Positions 41,069 through 49,147 of a stretch of DNA of 64,000 nt are shown one piece after another (the stretch's first letter is position 1; the number at the start of each line of letters is the position of its first letter). The stretch is from UBA6623 sp965238125 (GTDB lineage Bacteria > Acidobacteriota > Terriglobia > Bryobacterales > UBA6623). The notes under the pieces are model-generated. The model had not been told where the DNA came from. It made no database searches and was given only the letters and a program-made list of their open reading frames with translations. Where the stretch lies: assembly GCA_965238125.1 (NCBI GenBank), contig OZ250179.1:3038001-3102000 (forward strand), given 5' to 3'. The translations under genes and the position numbers were made by a program.

Positions 41069-41968
41069 GTGAGACCGGAAACGCTTGGCACAATCCCGAG
41101 GACCGGCGGAAGAGTCGTTCTCAGCGTTATCGTCCTCGGTCTCTGCCTTCCCTTGGCGGCCGAGAAACCGCCTGACGGGAAGCCTGTCTCGTTCAACCTA
41201 GCCGGATTGAAACTAATCCCCACAGCTTGGGACAAGGACGCCAACTTTGCCAAGCTCGAGCACTGGACGCGAAAAGCAGCTGCGTCCGGCGCCGATTTCG
41301 TTGTCACCCCCGAGGGCTATCTCGATGGCTACACCGCCAACATCAATTTGAGGAAAGATTCAACCATGGAGAAGGTCCGCGCCGTGGCCGAGCCGGTCGA
41401 CGGGCCTACGCTCCGGCGTGTAGCCGCTCTCGCGGACGAGCTGAATATTCACCTCTTGGTGGGTTTCGCCGAGCAGCGCGGCGATGACCTCTACAACTCC
41501 GCCGTCATTTTTTCGCCTGAGGGTGAGACGGTTGCGCTTTACTCGAAAGCCCACAACGCAAGGGACGAGCCGTTCACGAAAGACGGCTCGCGGTTTCCGG
41601 TTTTCGATTCAGCATTAGGCCGCCTGGGGATGTTGATTTGTTACGACCGGCAGTTGCCGGAGACGGCGCGCATCCTGGCGGTCAAGGGCGCTCAGCTAAT
41701 CCTCGTCCCGGCGTTTGGGCTGGGCACAACCGAGATCAATGAAGACATCATGATGAGAACGCGAGCCTACGAAAACAGCGTCTACGTTGCTCACGTCCAT
41801 CCGATCAACACATTCATCGTGGACCCCAAAGGAAGGATCATCGCCCAAGAGAAAGGCGTTGCCGAGAAAGTCGTGATGGCGGAGATCGTCTTGGATGACC
41901 GGATCGGCAGCGGACCGATTCGCGACCGGCGGCCGGAAATCTACAAGGAACTGATCACTGTTCGCTAG
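41069..41968 (+). CDS. Exported carbon-nitrogen hydrolase (nitrilase superfamily)
   Basis: 299 residues from a GTG at 41069 with AGGAG about 7 nt upstream. The N-terminus holds a signal peptide (VVLSVIVLGLCLPLAA). The catalytic triad is complete: Glu82 (VVTPEGY), Lys160 (LYSKAHN) and Cys191 (MLICYDRQLPE). The superfamily cleaves amides or nitriles; which branch is unclear, and secreted members are unusual. It lies 12 bp after ilvE. Its substrate cannot be inferred safely from that context. Confidence 0.88.
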   Translation: MRPETLGTIPRTGGRVVLSVIVLGLCLPLAAEKPPDGKPVSFNLAGLKLIPTAWDKDANFAKLEHWTRKAAASGADFVVTPEGYLDGYTANINLRKDSTMEKVRAVAEPVDGPTLRRVAALADELNIHLLVGFAEQRGDDLYNSAVIFSPEGETVALYSKAHNARDEPFTKDGSRFPVFDSALGRLGMLICYDRQLPETARILAVKGAQLILVPAFGLGTTEINEDIMMRTRAYENSVYVAHVHPINTFIVDPKGRIIAQEKGVAEKVVMAEIVLDDRIGSGPIRDRRPEIYKELITVR

Positions 41969-42059
41969 CCGCCTCAAGGCGGCTCCCCCGGCACGAGCCG
42001 AAAATCATCGAGTGGAGCGGGCGTGTCCCCCGAGGGTCTCGGGGTCTCCGTGCGAATGA

Positions 42060-43571
42060 ATGTTGAAGCGACTCGTCTTCCTTGCCGCCGTTTCCGGCAC
42101 TCTGGTCTGGATAGCGAATCAACAGCCGTCTACATCACGCGGTTCCGCCCGCGCCGCCGAAAAAAAGTTCCAAGACCCCGCGCCGCCCGAAGTCCACGCT
42201 CTCCCGACCGTCGCGCCTCCCAAGGCGACCGCCCACCCCGGGGTCACCTTTCACCACCAGCCGAAGCCGCTTTCACCCGCCGCCGTAACCCACGATTGGG
42301 AATCGTTCCTAGGCCCGACACACAACGCCGTTTCGTCCGAAACTAAGCTGGCGAAAAGCTGGCCGGCAAGCGGGCCGCCGCTGGTTTGGGAGATGGAACG
42401 CGGTAGCGGATATAGTTCGCCCGCCATCAGCAATGGCAAGTTGGTCTATCTGCACCGTGTGGGTGACGAAGAAGTGGTCGAATGCCTGGAAGCGGAAACC
42501 GGCCGGCGGTTCTGGCGCTTCGCCTATTCCACCGACTACAGCGACCGCTACGGTTATAACAACGGACCGCGCGCCGCGCCCGTCATCGCCGACGGCCGGG
42601 TCTATATCCACGGAGCCAAGGGCGAGCTGCACTGTCTGCAACTCGACACCGGGCGACTTTATTGGAAACGTGACTTGCCCGCCGAGTTTAAGATCCCTCA
42701 AGACTTTTTCGGAATCGCCGCGACGCCTTTGATCGAAGGCGATCTATTGATCGTCACGGTGGGCGCGCCGGGAGGCCCGACGGTCGCGGCCTTTGACAAA
42801 ACGAGCGGCAAGCTGGCCTGGGGCGCGGGCGCGGAATGGGGTGCCGGGTACGCTTCGCCGGTGCCCGCGACCGTTCACGGCAAACGGCGCGTTTTCGTCT
42901 TTGCGGGCGGCGAAAGTCGCCCGCCGATCGGCGGCCTGATCGCTCTCGATCCCGCAAACGGCTCGATCGATTTCACTTTCCCGTGGCGCAGCCGCAGTTT
43001 CGAGTCGGTGAACGCGTCATCCCCGGTGGTCATCGGCAATCGGGTTTTCATTTCGGCCACTTATCGCGCCGGCAGCGCCCTGATCAAGATCGCGCCTGAT
43101 TTCAGTCACTCCGTCGCCTGGACAACCAAGGAAGTCGGCCTGCATTGGAATACCGCCGTTCACAAGGACGGCTACCTCTACGCCTATGACGGCCGCAATG
43201 AACCCGACGCCTCGATCGTCTGCATCGAACTCAAGACGGGCAAGGTCGTATGGCGCGAAACACCCGAGTGGAACGAGAGCGTCGAGTATCGCGGCAGCCA
43301 ACGAACCCTCGACGCGAGCACTCTGCGCGGCTCGCTGTTGTGGGCCGACGGCGGATTTATTGCCCTCGGCGAGCTGGGCCACCTGCTGCGGCTCGATCTG
43401 ACGCCCAAGGGGTATAAAGAACTCGCGCGAACTTGGTTGTTTAGCGCGCGCCAAACTTGGAGCCTTCCCGTTCTAAGCCGCGGGCTGCTCTACATCGGTC
43501 AGAACGAGCGCTCGCTATTCGACCGCAAACCGCCGCGGCTGTTGTGCTACGACCTGCGGGCCGCAGAATAG
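42060..43571 (+). CDS. Exported PQQ-like beta-propeller protein
   Basis: 503 residues. A signal peptide (MLKRLVFLAAVSGTLVWIA) and a Pro-rich linker lead to repeated propeller blades: YSSPAISNGKLVYLHRV, VVECLEAETGRRFWRF, AAPVIADGRVYIHGAKGELHCLQLDTGRLYWK, TPLIEGDLLIVTVG, DPANGSIDFTFPW. These are PQQ/quinoprotein-type repeats (tryptophan at blade ends), but no PQQ ligand set or haem motif is visible, so it is probably a non-catalytic or unknown propeller, widespread in PSD1-rich phyla. Monocistronic. Confidence 0.85.
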   Translation: MLKRLVFLAAVSGTLVWIANQQPSTSRGSARAAEKKFQDPAPPEVHALPTVAPPKATAHPGVTFHHQPKPLSPAAVTHDWESFLGPTHNAVSSETKLAKSWPASGPPLVWEMERGSGYSSPAISNGKLVYLHRVGDEEVVECLEAETGRRFWRFAYSTDYSDRYGYNNGPRAAPVIADGRVYIHGAKGELHCLQLDTGRLYWKRDLPAEFKIPQDFFGIAATPLIEGDLLIVTVGAPGGPTVAAFDKTSGKLAWGAGAEWGAGYASPVPATVHGKRRVFVFAGGESRPPIGGLIALDPANGSIDFTFPWRSRSFESVNASSPVVIGNRVFISATYRAGSALIKIAPDFSHSVAWTTKEVGLHWNTAVHKDGYLYAYDGRNEPDASIVCIELKTGKVVWRETPEWNESVEYRGSQRTLDASTLRGSLLWADGGFIALGELGHLLRLDLTPKGYKELARTWLFSARQTWSLPVLSRGLLYIGQNERSLFDRKPPRLLCYDLRAAE

Positions 43572-43610
43572 GTCTCGGCGTTCTTGCGCTCTGTTCGGAC
43601 ATTCGGAGGA

Positions 43611-43769
43611 GTTCCGTTTCTATGAATCGCGGATTCATATTAGCGCCATGAAAATGGGGGTCGGTGTGTTCCCGCCACCCTTTCAGGGCTCACACGAGGG
43701 GGGATTCCACCCAGGGTTCCGCCGTTTCGGCTCCACCCTGGGCTTTATTCCCGCCGCCGCTTCGCGGCT
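43611..43769 (+). repeat. Dispersed hairpin repeat R2, copy b
   Basis: About 159 bp beginning GTTCCGTTTCTATGAATC, with GCGCCATGAAAAT, then CCCAGGGTTCCGCC facing GGCTCCACCCTGGGC, and ending CCGCTTCGCGGC. It follows the propeller gene and occupies most of the 395-bp space before hemL; the rest includes TATAAT at 43855-43860, a possible hemL -10. Confidence 0.75.
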
Positions 43770-43966
43770 GTGGAGATGAGCGGTTTCAGTGCTCGCGCCG
43801 CAATAGGCCATACCTTTTGAAAAGGGATCTTCGCAAGAGCCGTACACTGATTTCTATAATTGTGTTTTCTCGAAAAATGGATTGTAGGCTTCAGCCGATC
43901 TTGAGCCGTCCCTCATAACGCGACCTGTCGGCAATCGTTTCCTTCGATCCGTTCCCGGAGTCATCG

Positions 43967-45283
43967 ATGAGTCAATCCCCCCCGCCCAACGCCGTCTATA
44001 CGAAATCGCGCGACTTGTTTGCGCGCGCCGAAAAGTCCATTCCCGGCGGCGTCAACTCGCCGGCCCGCGCCTTTCGCTCGGTGGGAGGTGATCCGATCTT
44101 CATCGAACGCGGCGAGGGCGCTTACCTCCACGATGTGGACGGCAACGCCTACGTTGATTTCGTCGGCTCCTGGGGACCTTTGCTGTTGGGCCATCGCTAC
44201 CCGGCCGTGATCGAAGCTCTCGAAAACGTCCTCGGCGAGGGCACAAGTTTCGGCGCGCCAACCGAGCGGGAAATCGAAATGGCCGAGTTGATTCGGAAGA
44301 TGGTTCCCAGTCTGGAGTCCGTCCGGCTGGTCAACTCGGGTACCGAAGCGACGATGAGCGCCATCCGCGTCGCGCGCGGATTTACCGGCCGTGATCTCGT
44401 CGTCAAATTCATTGGCTGTTATCACGGCCATGTTGACTCGCTGCTGGTGAAGGCCGGCTCCGGCGTGGCCACTCTTGGAATTTCTGATTCCGCGGGGGTT
44501 CCGAAGAGCTTCTCCGAAACCACGCTTCCCCTGCCCTTCAACTCGGTGGAGGCGGTGGAAGAGTGTTTCGCCGCCCGAGGTTCCGAAATCGCGGCCGTCA
44601 TTATCGAGCCCGTGGTCGGCAATATGGGCTGTGTGCCGCCAACCCCCGGTTACCTCGAAGCCGTGCGCGAAATCACCGAGCGTCACGGCGTGCTGCTGAT
44701 CTTTGATGAAGTGATGACCGGTTTTCGCCTCGCCGCCGGGGGGGCGCAAGAGCGCTTCGGCATCCGCCCCGATATGACGACGCTGGGCAAAGTCATTGGC
44801 GCGGGTTTGCCGGTCGGCGCTTACGGCGGGCGCCGCGACATCATGGAAAAGGTCGCGCCGCTCGGCCCTGTCTATCAAGCCGGGACGCTATCGGGTAATC
44901 CCCTCGCCGTGGCGGGCGGGCTTGCCATGTTGCGAGCGCTCGACGGCAATGGCGGCATCTATGAACAACTCGAAACCTCCGGTGCACGTCTTGAGCAAGG
45001 TTTGCGTCAAGCCGCCGAACAAGCCGGGATTCCAATAACGCTCAACCGCGTCGGCTCCATGCTCACGGTCTTTTTCAACGAAGGCCCGGTAACGAATTTC
45101 GATCAAGCCGCCGCGAGTGATACCGAACTTTTTGGGAAGTTCTTTCGCGGCATGTTGGATCGCGGGGTTTATCTTCCCTGCTCGCAGTTTGAGGCGGCTT
45201 TCGTCTCGGCGGCCATGAAAACCGAAGATATCGACAAGACCGTCGAAGCCGCGCAAGCGGCTTTTCGAGACGCGGTAAGCTAG
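43967..45283 (+). CDS. hemL: Glutamate-1-semialdehyde 2,1-aminomutase
   Basis: A 438-residue fold-type I PLP enzyme producing 5-aminolevulinate in the C5 pathway of tetrapyrrole synthesis. Motifs: IPGGVNSPARAF, DFVGSWGPLLLGH, LVNSGTEATMSAIRVAR, CYHGHVDSLLVKAGSG, LIFDEVMTGFR and the PLP lysine Lys275 in TTLGKVIGAGLPVGAYGG. Full length. No other haem genes lie next to it. Confidence 0.97.
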   Translation: MSQSPPPNAVYTKSRDLFARAEKSIPGGVNSPARAFRSVGGDPIFIERGEGAYLHDVDGNAYVDFVGSWGPLLLGHRYPAVIEALENVLGEGTSFGAPTEREIEMAELIRKMVPSLESVRLVNSGTEATMSAIRVARGFTGRDLVVKFIGCYHGHVDSLLVKAGSGVATLGISDSAGVPKSFSETTLPLPFNSVEAVEECFAARGSEIAAVIIEPVVGNMGCVPPTPGYLEAVREITERHGVLLIFDEVMTGFRLAAGGAQERFGIRPDMTTLGKVIGAGLPVGAYGGRRDIMEKVAPLGPVYQAGTLSGNPLAVAGGLAMLRALDGNGGIYEQLETSGARLEQGLRQAAEQAGIPITLNRVGSMLTVFFNEGPVTNFDQAAASDTELFGKFFRGMLDRGVYLPCSQFEAAFVSAAMKTEDIDKTVEAAQAAFRDAVS

Positions 45284-45409
45284 GGTTGCACAACCTCTAT
45301 AGATTCGTCACGGGACAAAAGCGAAAAACCTGCACATGGCGTGAGCTCTCCATCGTGGCCAAACCAACTTTCACGGCACCATCCCATCAGCGCATCGCGG
45401 CGTCGCGGC

Positions 45410-45691
45410 GGGTGCGGGACACAAACATGGCGAATCGACGGCCCGGGCCCGAGCGTATCCTTGCTTGAAGTCTTCGCTTGGTTCGACCATGGCTAAAGCC
45501 ACATGGGAGAAGGCCGTTGAAACGGCCTCGTGGTGGTGGACTAGTGCTTACACCGGCCCACCGGCCCTAAAGGGCCGGCCTATTTGCGACTAAAGCCCGG
45601 TGAACCGGGCGGAGCGTGGACTTCCGTCCACGCCTCTGATTCTATTGCTCGGATGGTTGGAGGGATGTTCCACATTTATGTCGTCCGCCCC
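45410..45691. mobile_element. R1 small inverted-repeat element, full-length reference copy
   Basis: 282 bp bounded by inverted ends (GGGTGCGGGACACAAACATG left; CATTTATGTCGTCCGCCCC right) and a perfect 8-bp target duplication, GTCGCGGC (45402-45409 and 45692-45699). Five perfect hairpins follow one another: GGCTAAAGCC (45491), GGCCGTTGAAACGGCC (45512), CCGGCCCTAAAGGGCCGG (45561), GCCCGGTGAACCGGGC (45595) and GCGTGGAC...GTCCACGC (45614-45633). No protein is encoded. It fills the space between hemL and the acyl-CoA ligase. Confidence 0.85.
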
Positions 45692-45758
45692 GTCGCGGCC
45701 GGTCGCAGCCAATTGGTTCGCTGCTTGACTATACTTGACCGGAACGGATCCCACCGCC

Positions 45759-47369
45759 ATGAAAGACTCCGTCTCTTTCGAAAACCTGAGCCCCCTCTCG
45801 TTCCTCGACCGCAGCGTCTACGTCTATCCCGACAAGACCGCCGTCGTCGATCGTGGCCGCGCCTATAGCTACGGCGAATACAGCGCGCGCGTGAACCGCC
45901 AAGCCGCCGCGCTGCAGCAAATCGGCGTCGCGAAAGGCGACCGTGTCGCCGTGCTCGCTCCCAACGGACGAGCGATGCTCGAAGCCATGTTCGGGCCGAT
46001 GCGGCTGGGTGCGATCTTGGTCGCGCTCAACACCCGTCTTTCCTCGCGTGAGATCGCCTACATACTGAACCACTCCGGGGCCAAGGTTCTGATCTTCGAT
46101 TCGGAATTGGCGCCGACCGTGCGCGGCTTGCTCGACGATGTGCCGAAAGTCGAAAGCTACATCCAGGTCACCGACGAGGCTCGGAAAGCGGAAGACATTC
46201 CCGGTCCTGATTACGAAGAGTTTCTCGCGGGCGCACCCGCCGAACCCGATCGCGTCGAGCCGCTGACGGAAACCGAGACCATCACGATCAACTACACCTC
46301 GGGCACCACCGGCTTTCCCAAAGGCGTCGAATACCACGGCCGCGGAGCTTATTTGAACGCGTTGGGTGAAGCGATGGAAACGGGCATGAATTCGAGCTCG
46401 GTCTACCTATGGACCCTGCCGATGTTTCACGCCAATGGCTGGTGCTACCCCTGGGCCGCGGCCGCCGTCGGCGCCGAGCAAGTTTGCCTCCGTAAGGTCG
46501 ACCCGGCGCGCATCTATGAATTGATCCGCGAAAAAGGCGTTACGCATATGTGCTGCGCGCCGACCGTGCTGACGGCGATGTACTCCTCGCCCTCCGCCGA
46601 GGGAAAGGATCTTAGCGGCGTGACCATCGCCACCGCCGGCGCACCGCCCGCGCCCCAGGTCATTCGAACGATAGAAGCGATGGGGGCCAAGATTCATCAC
46701 ATGTACGGACTGACCGAAACCTACGGCCCACACACGATCGCCGCCGAGCAGCCCTCCTGGAGCGACCTCGATCCCGACGAGCTGGCCCGGGTCAAGGCTC
46801 GCCAAGGCGTCCCCTTCACGATCGCCGGAACCGGCCTGCGCGTCGTCGATGATCAACTGAACGACGTGCCCCGAGACGCAGAGACCATGGGCGAAGTCGT
46901 CATGCGCGGCAATAACGTCATGACCGGGTATTACAACGACCCCGCCGCCACGGAGAAAGCCTTCGCCGGCGGTTGGTTCCACTCCGGCGATTTGGCCGTG
47001 CAGCATCCCGACGGCTACATCGAGCTGAAAGACCGCGCCAAGGACATCATCATTTCCGGCGGCGAAAACATCTCGAGCCAAGAAGTGGAAAAGGTCGTCA
47101 TGGAGCACCCCGCCGTGCTCGAAGTCACCGTCATCGGCATCCCCGACGAAAAGTGGGGCGAGGTCCCCAAAGCCTTCATTGTTCCCCGCCCCGGCGTCGA
47201 GCTGACGGCGGAGGAAGTCATCGCGTTTACCCGCGAACGCCTAAGCCATTTTAAATGCCCCCAACACGTCGAATTCGGCGAGCTGCCAAAAACCGCTACC
47301 GGAAAGATACAAAAGTACATCCTACGTGAGAAGGAATGGGGCGACACTCAAAAAAGAATCAAGGGCTGA
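45759..47369 (+). CDS. Fatty-acyl-CoA/AMP ligase (ANL superfamily)
   Basis: 536 residues from the Met at 45759. The AMP-binding P-loop is TINYTSGTTGFPKGVEYHG; MYGLTETYGP, GWFHSGDLAVQHPDGYIELKDRAKDIIISGGENIS and the catalytic-lysine motif KTATGKIQKYILRE complete the adenylation and thioesterification machinery. The N-terminal region (FLDRSVYVYPDKTAVVD, LNTRLSSREIAYILNHSGAKVLIFD) is closest to the medium-chain FadD/DmdB-like group. Substrate chain length is not predictable. Monocistronic. Confidence 0.92.
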   Translation: MKDSVSFENLSPLSFLDRSVYVYPDKTAVVDRGRAYSYGEYSARVNRQAAALQQIGVAKGDRVAVLAPNGRAMLEAMFGPMRLGAILVALNTRLSSREIAYILNHSGAKVLIFDSELAPTVRGLLDDVPKVESYIQVTDEARKAEDIPGPDYEEFLAGAPAEPDRVEPLTETETITINYTSGTTGFPKGVEYHGRGAYLNALGEAMETGMNSSSVYLWTLPMFHANGWCYPWAAAAVGAEQVCLRKVDPARIYELIREKGVTHMCCAPTVLTAMYSSPSAEGKDLSGVTIATAGAPPAPQVIRTIEAMGAKIHHMYGLTETYGPHTIAAEQPSWSDLDPDELARVKARQGVPFTIAGTGLRVVDDQLNDVPRDAETMGEVVMRGNNVMTGYYNDPAATEKAFAGGWFHSGDLAVQHPDGYIELKDRAKDIIISGGENISSQEVEKVVMEHPAVLEVTVIGIPDEKWGEVPKAFIVPRPGVELTAEEVIAFTRERLSHFKCPQHVEFGELPKTATGKIQKYILREKEWGDTQKRIKG

Positions 47370-47454
47370 CGCCGGGGCTCCCCGTTCGCCGCGAAATCAA
47401 TCGGCGCAAAAGAAAGACGCCGTCTCCCCCCGATGAGAACGGAAGATTCCTTGG

Positions 47455-48351
47455 TCACTGATCCCGCAAGCCCCAACCCGCCAGAACTTCCCGAGCCACC
47501 TCCTCCAGCCGCCGTTGTTTTCCGTCAATTTCGTGGTTGAGCAGTTGCATGCGCGCTTCATCGAGTGTGCCTCCCAAGGCATCAAGCACGCCCCGCAGTT
47601 TGGGAAACCTCGACAACGTGTCGGACCGCGCTACCATCGCCGCATCGTAGGGCGGGAAATATTTCCGATCATCCTCGAGCATCCTCAGATTCATCGCGGC
47701 GATGAGCCCATCAGTCGAATTGGCGACACCAACGTCAATTTGGCCGTCCCGCAGAGCTCGAAAGATCAGCCCAAGGTCCATCGACGTTGGTTCGTCGGCG
47801 AAGCGCAACCCGTAGGCCTTGACGAGGCCCGGAAAGCCGTCCTGGCGTTCCAGAAACTCGAAACCGAAACCGATCGTCAGGCTCTCGGAAACGGTCGCTA
47901 ACTCCGAGATCGTCGTCAACCCCGCCTCCTTCCCCTCCTCCCCCCGCACGAGGATCGCGAAAGTATTGTTGAACCCGAACGGCTTCATCCACTCGACCTG
48001 GAACCGCTCCCGGTAAGCCCGCACAACCGTCTGGCGAACGGTCTCGGGGTCTTGCCCGACCGGCAACTTCAAAATGGCCGTAAGCGCCGTGCCGGAGTAT
48101 TCCGGGTAGAGGTCGATTGCGCCTGACAACAGCGCCTCATGGCACAGGAAAGTCCCGCCCAGATTCAATCGCCGCTCGACGGTGATGTCCGTCGTGTTCT
48201 CGATATGCTGCGCCGTCAGTTCGGCCAGCAGAATGTTTTCCGTGAAGTTCTTCGAGCCGATGACGATGCTCTTGGATCTGCCGTTGCAGCCCGTCACGGA
48301 AAAGATCGCCAGGCATGCGATGAGAAAAATAGGCATCTTTATCGAATGCAT
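47455..48351 (-). CDS. Glycine-betaine/choline-type ABC substrate-binding lipoprotein
   Basis: 298 residues from the Met at about 48351 (MHSIKMPIFLIACLAIFSVTGC), which gives a lipoprotein signal with Cys at the lipobox; an internal Met six codons on is an alternative. The body has the OpuAC-type pattern: IVIGSKNFTENILLAELTAQHIE, ERRLNLGGTFLCHEALLSGAIDLYPEYSGTALTAIL and DGQIDVGVANSTDGLIAA. No permease or ATPase lies beside it, so it is an orphan binding protein. Convergent with the acyl-CoA ligase; 292 bp upstream is the divergent ogt. Confidence 0.88.
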   Translation of the reverse strand: MHSIKMPIFLIACLAIFSVTGCNGRSKSIVIGSKNFTENILLAELTAQHIENTTDITVERRLNLGGTFLCHEALLSGAIDLYPEYSGTALTAILKLPVGQDPETVRQTVVRAYRERFQVEWMKPFGFNNTFAILVRGEEGKEAGLTTISELATVSESLTIGFGFEFLERQDGFPGLVKAYGLRFADEPTSMDLGLIFRALRDGQIDVGVANSTDGLIAAMNLRMLEDDRKYFPPYDAAMVARSDTLSRFPKLRGVLDALGGTLDEARMQLLNHEIDGKQRRLEEVAREVLAGWGLRDQ

Positions 48352-48643
48352 GAAAAGGAGAACTTCGACCCGATCCGCACCGAGGGCCCCGGGAATTTGC
48401 ACCGTTCCACGCCCCGGGGGGAGGTCCAAGACTACCACGATCGGACCATCGCAGCGACCCGGTAGTTGCAGCGTTCTCAACGCTCTGTTCAGAGTTCCAC
48501 TGTTTCGACACGCCCTTGGGATCTGGTGCCGCGGCCGAGCCGGTGGCAGCGTTCGAGCCCGCCCCGCGCCGCTGCTCTGCTCGGTTGAGTCGGGGTGGTA
48601 GGATGGAAGCAATTCGACAACTTCCAGCTCACCCGAGGTAATC

Positions 48644-49147
48644 ATGAATTACGCGAGCATCGAATCCCCGGTCGGCCCGATTCACATCTTGGCCAACGAA
48701 GAGGGTTTAGCGGCCTTGTACTTTGACGCGCAAGTCGACGACATGGAAGAGCGCTTTCCGTCGTCCGAGCGAACATCGGGCCGGAGGAATCCGTGGCTGA
48801 TGCGGGCGGAGGGTTTCGCGGCTTGTTATTTCGCTGGCGACCTCGACTATATCTCGGAGATTCCCCTGGCACTTGCCGGAACCGGGATGCAGCGCGAAGT
48901 CTGGCAGGCCCTGGCGACAATCCCGCCCGGCGAAACTCGGACCTATGGGCAAATCGCCGAGCAAATCAAGCGGCCGGACGCGACGAGGGCGGTCGGGGCG
49001 GCGGTGGGCCGCAACCCGGTTTCGTTGCTGATCCCTTGCCATCGGGTGGTGGGCTCGGGGGGCAAGTTGACCGGATACGCCGGTGGGCTTGACGTAAAGC
49101 GATTCTTGCTCGAACACGAAGAACAATCGGTCGATGCAAGCGCTTAA
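48644..49147 (+). CDS. ogt: Methylated-DNA-protein-cysteine methyltransferase
   Basis: A 167-residue suicide repair protein that removes alkyl groups from O6-guanine. The acceptor cysteine is Cys132 in IPCHRVVGSGGKLTGYAGG; the helix-turn-helix region GMQREVWQALATIPPGETRTYGQIAEQI is intact. It starts the ogt-caspase-DUF4202 operon: its 3' end overlaps the next gene by 14 bp. Confidence 0.95.
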   Translation: MNYASIESPVGPIHILANEEGLAALYFDAQVDDMEERFPSSERTSGRRNPWLMRAEGFAACYFAGDLDYISEIPLALAGTGMQREVWQALATIPPGETRTYGQIAEQIKRPDATRAVGAAVGRNPVSLLIPCHRVVGSGGKLTGYAGGLDVKRFLLEHEEQSVDASA

